Origin: Chlorops oryzae
Lineage: Eukaryota; Arthropoda; Insecta; Diptera; Chloropidae
DNA length: 64,000 nucleotides
Direction of reading: 5' to 3'
NCBI GenBank assembly: GCA_020466095.1
Contig: CM035807.1
Coordinates: 64,232,561-64,296,560 of the forward strand
Shown here in pieces: positions 55,866-64,000 of the stretch. A model generated the notes under the pieces. The model had not been told where the DNA came from. It searched no databases and saw only the letters and a list, made by a program, of their open reading frames with translations. The position numbers and the translations under genes are program-made. Position 1 is the first letter of the stretch. Each line of letters starts with the position of its first letter.

Positions 55866-56427
55866 GACTCACACACAGCAAATATATTAGATAAATGTGT
55901 GGGCAAAATTGAACTGTTGAATATGACACTAGTTGGGTTCTACTGTCTGTGTCTCCACTCGGGTACTAGTTCTTTTTCCTATACTCGAGAACTACTCGCT
56001 GGGGCACAATTGACCCCACTCTTCCTACAGGGATGCGAAAAACATTTTTTTTAAATTCTGGTGTCGCACGTTACACGAAAATAACCTACATTTCAGTGCC
56101 ATCAAATACATTCACCGAACGCATTTTTTTTTATAACTCTTTACGTTTTCAGTTAAAATCAACCATATTATTTTGAAATAGCATAAAAACTTAAAATATA
56201 TCTAATATATTTACTTTTTTCTCCGACCCAGAAATGTTTTCCATTGTTGCGAAACACGAGCAATACCTAAAAATGATGTTGTACGCCCATCCTACTATGT
56301 TTCTAATTGTGTGAAATTCACGTTTCCCGATGCAATGGGATGCGGTCGTTCGGAAAAAAAATAAATTTAAACGGTATTTAAAAAAATTTTTTTTTTAAAC
56401 TTTGGTTTCAGTTCTCGTGGCTTTGAC

Positions 56428-56949
56428 CATATGATATTTGTACCACATTTGTATTGTTGATAATTTTTTTTATTTCTTTTTGCATATTTTGCGTATCATT
56501 ACTTATATTGTCAAATCTTATCTTTACATCTTCAACCATTTCCCATAATTTTTCCATTTCACCTACTCTCTTTTCAAATATTTCTTGAGATTTTTCCAGC
56601 ATAGTAACACGTTGCATGTACCGAAATTCAACTGCTTCTAGCAATGATTTAATTTCATTTTGACTCTTATTCATTATCTCTTCAAAATCATTTTAATATT
56701 CTTTTAGCACAGCATTATTCTTTTTCACATTCGACTGCATATCTTGCAGCACTAGGTCAATATTTTGTATGTATGTAATACATTCGTTACATATTAGACG
56801 AATCATATTACCTTGACCCACAATCTTTGAGCTATATTAATCAATCCCTGCACATGTCAGGCTTTCATGGTATACTTTTCCACATACTCCTTCACAACGT
56901 ATCCCACTTCACCTCTTATTGAGGAGTTGCACTTTGCACACACACTCAT
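56428..56949 (-). pseudogene. Decayed LINE 2 ORF1, N-terminal part
   Basis: Starts at 56949 with MSVCAKCNSSIRGEVG, then frameshifts and stops. It has a coiled-coil part KSQNEIKSLLEAVEFRYMQR like the ORF1 at 33.8 kb. It is cut at 56433 by element C. 56950-57430 is AT-rich and is probably the LINE 5' untranslated region; no gene seen. Confidence 0.75.
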
Positions 56950-57469
56950 TGTACATTAGAGATTCCTGCCTGGATGCTTATGCATACACTTTCGCACCTG
57001 AAAGTATGCCTGCTTTTTTTTCGAGTCTATGTGTTATGGTTGTTGTCTATGATCACCCTTTATTGTTTACCACTATTGATTATATGCCGCAAAGAGCAAC
57101 ACCTGTTTATTGTTTATTATTTGCTGATTAACTACCGCAACCGCACGTCGCATACATATGTGTACTTGGATTTTCGATTTCTCTTGTGTTTTTTGAGTCT
57201 CTATATCAGTTTATTTATTTTTGTTTGGACCTTTCGTCCTTTTACACTTATTTCTTCCACTTATTTTCGATTTTTGCACTTTATGTTCATTATTTTGAAT
57301 TTAACCTACTTTCATGGTGGCAAACTTCTTTTCAAAAAGCTCCGATTTCTTTGGTGCGGAGCTAAGAAACGTAAAAACAGCTCGCTGACTCGACTTGATG
57401 TTGACATATGTATATATGAAATTTATTTATATGAACTTACAGATCTGGAAGAGAGTCTTATGGCGATGA

Positions 57470-58449
57470 TGCTATTGGCTATGTCCAGTTACATCGCGAC
57501 GGCGGAGTATGCACGGTTAAATGCACAATTTGCCCGGAACATAATGTGAGAAAGCGGCCGTACCAAGTTAAAATGGTTATTAATGTGCTGCTTCTGCTGG
57601 AGGATGCAAGCACGCAGTCGCTTTTTTGATGTGGCTCCATCGCCAGACAGAAGAAACCCCATGCTCGTCGGTGGAATGCTATTGGAAGAAATCCACCCTG
57701 TCGCGATTGGTAAGTAGTGAGAAGTTTATAACTGTAGCGCAAATTTGCAAAAAAGAAGTGCCGCAGCAACCAAGCTCGTCAACCAAGCTTTTGACGGAAT
57801 TCCTAGCGGAGGCAAAAAAGCGAACAATTGAGAGCTGCGAACTCCTAAAGTACCAGCCTGATTTCAAGATAGGAGGTCCAATGAAATATTCATTGCATTC
57901 ATTGGTTACCAAAGAATGCACAGACTCAGATTTATGTTTGGAGCTAATGAAAATCCAATTTAATGAAGCTGTTTTGCGTAACCTGGAGAAAGCCACGAGG
58001 AAGCAGCACAAAAGCCAATTGTGGCGTGAATTACGATATGGCCGCATCACGGCTTCCAAGGCTCATGAAGTTGAAATGTGCGAAACAAACGAAGGCTCCT
58101 TAGTTTCGGCTATTATGGGGGCCAAAGTGCCTGACACGGCCAGATGGAATATCTAAGGATGCTGTTATAGAAATCAAATGTCCAGCGCGTGAACGGACAA
58201 AAAAAAAATTATATAAAAAATGGAGCCATCAGCAAGAAGTGCATGGCACAAGTTCAACTGCAAATGCATGCATCTAATATGCAGAAATGATATTTTTGTG
58301 TTGCTGATTGCAATTTTGAACAATCAAAAAAAGTTGACATTGAATGTATAACATACGACAGCGCTTATGTCAATGAATTATTAAAGAAACTTACTTCATT
58401 TTGGAAAGTTAATATTTATCCTATCTTATATCGAAATAGTACGGAGTAA
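57470..58449 (+). pseudogene. ISL2EU-type YqaJ-like nuclease
   Basis: ISL2EU transposons carry a nuclease gene of the YqaJ/lambda-exonuclease fold beside the transposase. Here a SWIM-like CTVKCTICPEHN lies near 57510, then MMWLHRQTEETPCSSVECYW in a second frame. The YqaJ core reads LWRELRYGRITASKAHEV, then DAVIEIKCP (the E-x-K catalytic pair) after a frame change near 58150. It ends WKVNIYPIL near 58435, with one more stop inside. It is broken by several frameshifts and converges on the transposase, overlapping its last 29 bp. Confidence 0.8.
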
Positions 58450-60420
58450 TAATAGTAAGATTATGTTTCTTTCCATCTTTTGCCATATAAACTTTATTCC
58501 ACATTTTTCTTATATTTTTAATAAACTTTTCTGTAATACTTAAAACACTTAAGAATACTTTATTTCGTAAAAGCGTGGAGACCCTTATATTTATATCCCT
58601 AAACCTAAAAAAAAATACTTTTTTAGTTGATTTAATAAGCGAATCCTGCAAATTTATAAGTGCACATGCTAAAATAATTACATGATCAAGTACTCGTAAA
58701 AGGTTACTATGAATTACTGAGTGCTGCTTCAGCAAATGGAACTCTCTCAAGCGCCTTATTACCCTCTCTACATGAATTCTCAAGCTAGCAATAATTTTGG
58801 TTTGACGAACTTCTTCTTCAGATAAAGGTAAACCAGCTTTTACGCTGGGTGGCCTCAATAATTTTCTGCCTTTTTTATGAAGTACGTTTTCGAAGTGTTT
58901 AAAGCCGCTGTCAGCTAAAATAAATGATCCCGGTTGCAATCCGTCTAAAAAAATCCAATTTTCTACAATGGTCACGTCGCTGGTTCTGCCTCCAAACCCT
59001 GGAGAAACATAATTTATTAAGCCGTTTGGAGTACAAGAAATTAAATACTTCTTATAGCCCGACCACGTCAGAGCCTGATGTACAGCTTTCGATGGTTTTT
59101 GAATATCTATCTCTAGGCAATCAATAATGCAAGTTACATTGAAATAGTTATGTCTAAAAGCAACTGGAAGGTTCTTTTTCACTAAATTTTCATCTATGTT
59201 AACAATAAATGGATACAAAACATTGGAAATTTTTGGAATATTGTTTAGAAAAACCTTACTTGCATACGATATAGATATCCCAAAATCATCTTCAAGCTGG
59301 GAAAAAGTCCTATTCAATCTGATTTTTTTTAAACATAACAAAATATGTTCCACATTTATCTGAGTATGTTTATGAATTAAATCAATTATAAAATAACATT
59401 GTTCTGGAACACCAATATACATCATCGTTTTTTTTTTAAATATTGCGTATAGATATTTCAACACATTGCTGTTTTCGAATTTAAATATCAGTAACGTTAC
59501 TGTCAGTGTCAGAAACTCTCGATGATGATGTTGGTGCTACAAAAAGTGGTGCTACTTCTGTAATACAAGAAATATCACTGTCTGATTTTTCATCTTCGTG
59601 GAAATTAATTTTTTTGTTTGCTGCAGGTGCTCGAAATTTATGTGATTGATTATCAATTAATGACTGAGTCTTGAAAGGAGAAGTATGTCGAGATGTAGTA
59701 GATTTAAAAGGCGAAGTAGAAATATTATTTTTAGGAAACTCTGTTTGTGTAGATTTGCTTCTGTAATGAATGTTATTTTTAATTTTTACTTGGACCGCTT
59801 TATCTAAGGTTGAAGTCACAAATTCAATACGGCTATCCATGAATGCCTCCGTTGTGACTTGGATTGCTTTATCTGAGGTTAAAATAAAATCAGTGTTTGT
59901 TTTCTTGTGCCTCGTGTTTGATGATTCTGGATAGTCGAATTTAATAATATTCTCCTTGTTGTCAATCTCCATTTCAGAAACATAAGTTTCTTCAACATAT
60001 TTAACTTTCTTGGCTACTAACGCCTCAGAACAACTCGCATCCGCCGCTCGCTTTTTGCTCTCATTCTGGCAGTCAAATTTCGATGGCACAGCTCCATCTG
60101 CCAATATCATGACTTTAGCATATCCCATTTTTAACTCAATATAGTTTTGTACGTCTTGCTCTATCTAAAAGAAAAAACTTATAGTTTATGAATCAAGTTC
60201 AGTATTGGGATCAAAATTTCTTTAAATAAAATAACAATACTTGCATTGAAATGATCTTCACACATATAAATAGGTGAAAGGGCACTAAAACTCTTCGGAT
60301 GACGCCCAGCTAATTTTAGCCACTTTTCACAGCATCCTTTGGCACATGAATAAATAATTTGTTTGGATTTTTTATTGTTGTATTTTTGCACTGCGGCACA
60401 ACACAGCATTTATATGACAT
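58421..60420 (-). pseudogene. ISL2EU transposase: THAP zinc finger plus DDE_Tnp_4 domain
   Basis: Exon 1 (60420-60245) starts MSYKCCVVPQC. After a frameshift near 60325 it continues KWLKLAGRHPKS and CEDHFN, which completes the C2CH THAP finger. A likely GC-AG intron (60244-60165) leads into IEQDVQNYIELKMG and DGAVPSKFDCQ (exon 2, 60164-59481). After one more frame change comes the DDE_Tnp_4 core: HNYFNVTCIIDCLEIDIQKP, GGRTSDVTIV, ILADSGF and RIHVERVIRRLREFHLLKQ. The catalytic domain (347 codons) is open. The element's ends were not identified. Confidence 0.85.
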
Positions 60421-60508
60421 TTTGCGTTTGTTATGATTTTATTTAAGCAATGTTGTACACGATTTTTCCAATGTTTTACACGATTTATATAAGATTTTTC
60501 CCCATGCC

Positions 60509-60760
60509 TAGGGCTGCCAAGCTTTTTAGGGACAAATAAGGTATAAACTAATTTAAATGTGCGAGTTCGCAGATTAAGTGTCAAATCAAGGCAAATATTC
60601 CTTTTTCAAATGACTAAATGATTGGTGTTTGGGAAAGGCTATTGTTATTATTAAAAAAAAAATATTTTGGATGCTTTATTGTTATGTACAAGAAAGTATA
60701 AAGTGTATCGATAAGAAATATAGTAGATTTAAAAATGATAGAGTATGGTTGGCAACCCTA
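60509..60760. mobile_element. hAT-type MITE with TAGGGYTGCCAA ends
   Basis: TAGGGCTGCCAAG and the complement of TAGGGTTGCCAAC, 252 bp. Flanking 8-mers CCCATGCC and CCCATACT agree at 6 positions. Confidence 0.55.
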
Positions 60761-61089
60761 CCCATACTCTCATTACATTTTTGTTTACTAAGCGGCGACG
60801 TCACACTCACCATATAATTATTAACATTTAAGCAATACCGTTTTTGGCGTAATCGAAAAAATGTAAATTTAAATCTTGATTTTAACAACAAATACGAAAC
60901 GTATTTGGAAAAAAATTTCACTCTCTATCATCTGAAGCTATAAAGATTCAAATAAGATACTTTCTAAAAATGAGTCAAATACCCTATTATATGATTTGTG
61001 CTCCCGAGATGTTGGTAGATTTTGGGCCTCGTGCGGTAGAATAGGTAGAATGTAAAATTTTACAAGATATGCGGTAGATCTACCGCGTG

Positions 61090-61513
61090 TCCCTTTCGAT
61101 TTCCTAAGGGGGGTTGCTCAGGTACATTCATTTCTTCCACCAGTCTGAATGCCTGTCCTGCTGGCACAATTTGTCTGGTCCAAATTTGTACCAAATGCGA
61201 GACGGACTCTTCCAACGGACTAAGAGGAATTTCTTCCGATGGTCCGCCTCCAGTTGCCAAAATATTCTATCTATTATTTGCCAGATTCTTCTTTGATTTG
61301 GCCTTGAAATGGATCCATACCTTTAAAATATGGAAAGCTATTATAAAATTAAAAAAAAATATTTTCATTCTACATACCCTTTTCCACTCGCTTCCTGTTC
61401 TAAATGGTGGTCGTAAGCTGTTTAGATCTTCTGAAAATCTTTCCCATGTAGTTATATCCTGTTTACTTGAACCGAAAGAGATCTTCCCGCGCCCAATATC
61501 TGGATGCTGCTAA
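61090..61513 (-). pseudogene. Myb/SANT-like DNA-binding protein fragment
   Basis: The first part (61513-61375) reads QHPDIGRGKISFGSSKQD, FSEDLNSLRPPFRTGSEWKR. It is followed by an apparent intron (donor GTATGT), then VWIHFKAKSKKNLANNR, a stop, and ATGGGPSEEIPLSPLEESV. This is the Myb_DNA-bind_5 pattern found in transposon and zeste-like proteins. The start helix is missing. 61514-62022 has no further gene. Confidence 0.65.
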
Positions 61514-62210
61514 ACCAAGTCCACCAGTTTTTGGAATTGTTGTTTGGTCGTCACCTTGTTGTTTCTTATAATCAAAAGTTTTAAATAAGCACGTTGCTTT
61601 TTAATTTTTCCTTTGTTTTTTCATTTTCGCTTACCGACTTTCCATCACGCGTCCTTTAAATTCCGCAGGCAACTGAAAAATAAAAAAGCTCGAATAATGT
61701 TTCAAAATAATCTGAAAAAAAGGGAACTGCTATTTAGCAGTTGCCTTTTTTTGACAGTTTAGGCAACCGAACTGAAAAAGCATTGCCATACGTAATCACC
61801 ACAAAATTTGTGAGGCAACTAAAAAGAAATTTCATTCATAATATTGTAATTAACCACTCGTTACAAAAAAGTCTTTTGGTTTAGTGAAAGGAAATTTTTT
61901 TGAAAAACACAATGTACCTAAAACGAAACAATTGTACCTAATGTACCTTTGAGCTCAAAGAGGGCCGAAAAAGGTACAATTGTACCAACTTTTTCATCCC
62001 TGACTTGTACTATGTACTTTTCTAATAGCATGTTTCCACATAGCGCATTAACTATATGCATTAAAGTTAACGCATGTAGTTAATCACTGTCGTTTCCACT
62101 TGCGGACTGTGCATTAACTAATCAGCTGATTTTTGGAAGCTGCTGTCAAAATAAAAAAAAAACAAAGTGAAAATAACATATTTCAATTTCAAAGATTTAT
62201 TTCAAATAAA

Positions 62211-62818
62211 ATGGATGCGAAAACAATTGTTGCCGTTGTGGTTGCGCATGAACATGCGATGCCATTGCAGGCTATACACATTCTTCAGCAATTCGTAGAA
62301 ATAAGCCGTCGTATGGAACAACTGAGGAGAACAATTCAGTGCAACAATATGCGAATTGCTGCTTTCTATTTCGGTAGCCATTGCTTTGTACGCACTTGGG
62401 TCTTCGTCAGAGTATCGCACAGTTGGTAGCTTGTTTGGCGTTTCTAAAACTATGGTTTGCAAAATCATGCATGAGTTCTGTGCAGAAACTTGTAAGGTCC
62501 TTGCGCCGGAATATCTTCCATCAAATTTTTTGAACCAAGAAAAAATTGTGGAGTGCATTTAGCCATTTGAAGGCACGATTTAGAAGGATTGGCAAAGGAT
62601 AAGATAATCATCTAGTCAAAGTGAACGCCATAATAAACTGCTGTTGTATTTTACATAACTTTTTTAATAGCAACAACAGCAAAATATCGGAGAAGTGGCT
62701 CACGGACCTAAAACCAACGGAAAAATCCCAGACGGAGTACAATTATGTAAGCGGCGATATGAATTCTTTGGCGGAAGAAATAAGAAAAGCGATAGCACTT
62801 CATTTATGTAAGTAATAT
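62211..62818 (+). pseudogene. HARBI1-like transposase, catalytic core deleted
   Basis: The N-terminal part (from MDAKTIVAVV) and, after a +1 shift near 62355, SSSEYRTVGSLFGVSKTMV, KIMHEFC and LAPEYLP show the HTH region. The frame then jumps at EKIVEC to SHLKARFRRIGKG-stop-DNH, then INCCCILHNFF. This is the C-terminal helix region of PIF nucleases. The 180-200 residues that hold the DDE triad are absent. Confidence 0.8.
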
Positions 62819-62825
62819 AGAGCAT

Positions 62826-63657
62826 TTATTTTGCCATGAACACATTTATTAGTTTCTTGTGGAAATCTTCATTTTCCCTTTGCATCTTTTCCAATGTTGC
62901 CGCATTTTTCTCCATTAGTTCTTTATGCATTTGCATTTCCTCTTTTGCCATCCTATTGGATTCTTGAATTTCTTTTAACATTTCTGTTTGAATATGAAAT
63001 TTTGTTCTCATTTGCTTTTTAGGTTCACATAAGGAGGAGTCAGTATGAGTCATGGAGTCCGAATAGAGGTCGCAGAAATCGGAGTTCGCTGTCGACTGCG
63101 GGGATTGCGGTTCAAATGCTAAAAAAAAATTTCAAAAATTTGCTTTAACTATTGAAATCTTAATAAAGTAACTTGCACTCTCATCCATCAACAATCCTAA
63201 ATTGTATTGTTTGGAAGACCTAAAAATTTTATGCACGTCGTAGTACCATTTCCAATCGGATGGCGCGCCCCCAGAAGGCCCTATCTTCCTTTTCTCTTGA
63301 CTGCAAAAAAAAAAAAAATTAAGTTGTAGGTGCATTTAACTTTTTTCCAAATCTTACCTATACAATCTCTGCATAATTCTTATTTTAATTTTGATTTCGG
63401 TGGCAGATATGTTAAAGCCCCTAGCGTTCATTTCCTGCTCCATTTCTGCATATACGTGCGAATTTTTCCGCACGCCGCGGAGAACAGAAATTTTTTCCGA
63501 CCACATCTCATGGAATGCGGTTTCAGCAGCTTCGCTCCACGATGCTCTCTTCTTTCGTTTTGCTAAAATAAACCAAAAAAGCATGTTGTCCATACATTAT
63601 TTGATGAAAATTTGTGAAAAAGATTAAATATTTTTACTTACGCTTTGGGCTTTCCAT
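62826..63657 (-). CDS. Harbinger Myb/SANT-like DNA-binding protein (four exons)
   Basis: Exon 1 (63657-63642) is MESPK. Exon 2 (63569-63362) reads KRKKRASWSEAAETAFHEM and FNISATEIKIKIRIMQRLYR, a trihelix/SANT domain. Exon 3 (63300-63180) reads EKRKIGPSGGAPSDWKWYYD and SSKQYNLGLLMDES. Exon 4 (63119-62826) ends in a coiled coil, LKEIQESNRMAKEEMQMHKE, and VFMAK-stop. All parts look open and splice sites are plausible. In Harbinger elements this protein partners the transposase and helps it reach DNA and nucleus. It lies tail-to-tail with the transposase remnant. Confidence 0.75.
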
Positions 63658-64000
63658 TTTTCAATTAAATTTTTAGTTTCCGCTGTTTTCGAATTCGACA
63701 GGCTGCTTGTTATTTTACGTACTTTTCCATTGAGGGTTGAAATTTTACATACTTTTTGCAAGCAATTCGGAATGCAACCATGCTCTTTTATCTGCGTTAA
63801 ATTTTAATGCATGCATTATTGAGATGATTAACTTGAAATTTTTGTATGGGTAATTACATTTTTAATCATGCGTTAACGAGTTAATGCAGGTAATCGAGTT
63901 AATGCACTATGTGGAAACATGCTATAAATACTAACCCAGTGGGAAGTTTTAGAAGTCATTCTTTTCTTTTTTCAATATATATTCAATTCTATAGGAATAA

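Larger units (their letters stand above)
52225..56075 (+). repeat. Six dispersed copies of GTGTCGCACGTTACA in element C
   Basis: At 52225, 52393, 52584, 52606, 55141 and 56061, all on the plus strand, with 0-2 differences. Four lie near the left end, one near 55.1 kb and one near the right end. Dispersed subterminal motifs of this kind often bind transposase. I know of no named family with this word. Confidence 0.7.
52215..56427. mobile_element. Element C: unclassified DNA transposon inserted in LINE 2 ORF1
   Basis: Inverted tips GTCAAAGCCA, flanked on both sides by CATATG (52209-52214, 56428-56433). With one CATATG, the LINE frame reads QISYADVLKN, so the insertion is exact. The duplication is 2, 4 or 6 bp; the palindrome prevents a choice. 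It contains six copies of GTGTCGCACGTTACA, a protein fragment, a mariner, two tRNA-like sequences and part of a fold-back A arm. Confidence 0.75.
62026..63924. mobile_element. PIF/Harbinger element with internal deletion
   Basis: Ends TAGCATGTTTCCACATAGCG and the complement of TAGCATGTTTCCACATAGTG. TAA at 62023-62025 and 63925-63927. It carries a transposase remnant on the plus strand and a Myb/SANT-like gene on the minus strand, the normal two-gene Harbinger layout in convergent order. 63928-64000 holds nothing recognised. Confidence 0.9.

Noticed and set aside
56974..57549. 191-codon plus-strand frame MLMHTLSHLK
   Set aside because: Lies antisense to the LINE 5' region, T-rich and hydrophobic throughout, and runs into the nuclease gene in another frame.
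57679..58059. 126-codon minus-strand frame
   Set aside because: Shadow of the YqaJ-like gene on the plus strand.
57300..60762. TAGGGTTGCCAAC at 60748-60760 as the right end of the ISL2EU element
   Set aside because: It pairs with 60509 to form a separate 252-bp MITE. No matching left end was found near 57.3 kb.

Overview
The window looks like nuclear DNA of an insect, most likely a brachyceran fly. It carries one intron-bearing host gene, an orthologue of the SMC5 cohesin-like ATPase, in AT-rich DNA. The surrounding elements are ones familiar from fly genomes: Ty3/gypsy-like LTR elements with a tRNA-Ser-type primer site, BEL/Pao, jockey-type LINEs, mariner, hAT, PIF/Harbinger, ISL2EU, and Helentron-like interspersed elements (HINE/DINE-1 type) with internal (GACA)n and satellite-like repeats. 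The fly assignment is inference; a genus cannot be read from the window. There is no sign of a bacterial or CRISPR locus.

Layout. 1-16720: a minus-strand HINE with 101-bp tandem repeats, split by a 15.65-kb array of seven LTRs, two internal regions and four extra 3'-end fragments. The array is bounded by one GTGT target duplication. 16.7-24.5 kb: a mosaic of small inverted-repeat elements, including a Harbinger element carrying a MADF gene broken by a HINE, and a hAT element with a perfect 8-bp duplication that ends 22 bp before the Smc5 start codon. 24543-44580: Smc5, five exons, 1026 codons plus stop, open throughout.

Intron 4 of Smc5 is 16.75 kb and holds a stack of insertions inside insertions. 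In order these are a fold-back element, a hAT-type element in its left arm, a HINE in that, a jockey LINE in the HINE, a second fold-back element in the LINE, and a TA-flanked MITE in the second fold-back. A 6.28-kb LTR element sits in the right arm of the first fold-back and has its own MITE. Most levels can be proved inside the window, because the other arm of each fold-back, or the LINE reading frame, preserves the empty site. 45-57 kb: a second, decayed jockey LINE interrupted by a pol-less BEL element and by an unclassified DNA transposon that contains a mariner. 57.4-60.5 kb: an ISL2EU transposon with YqaJ nuclease and THAP/DDE transposase genes in convergent orientation. 60.5-64 kb: a MITE, a Myb/SANT-like gene fragment and a Harbinger element with its catalytic core deleted.

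The most unusual items are the non-autonomous LTR family, the LTR array and the layered intron. The LTR family codes only for a 471-480 residue protein with one membrane segment and a retropepsin-like D-T/N-G site, preceded by a conserved 38-49 residue leader ORF. Apart from Smc5, essentially everything here is transposon-derived, so there is no cooperating host gene cluster.
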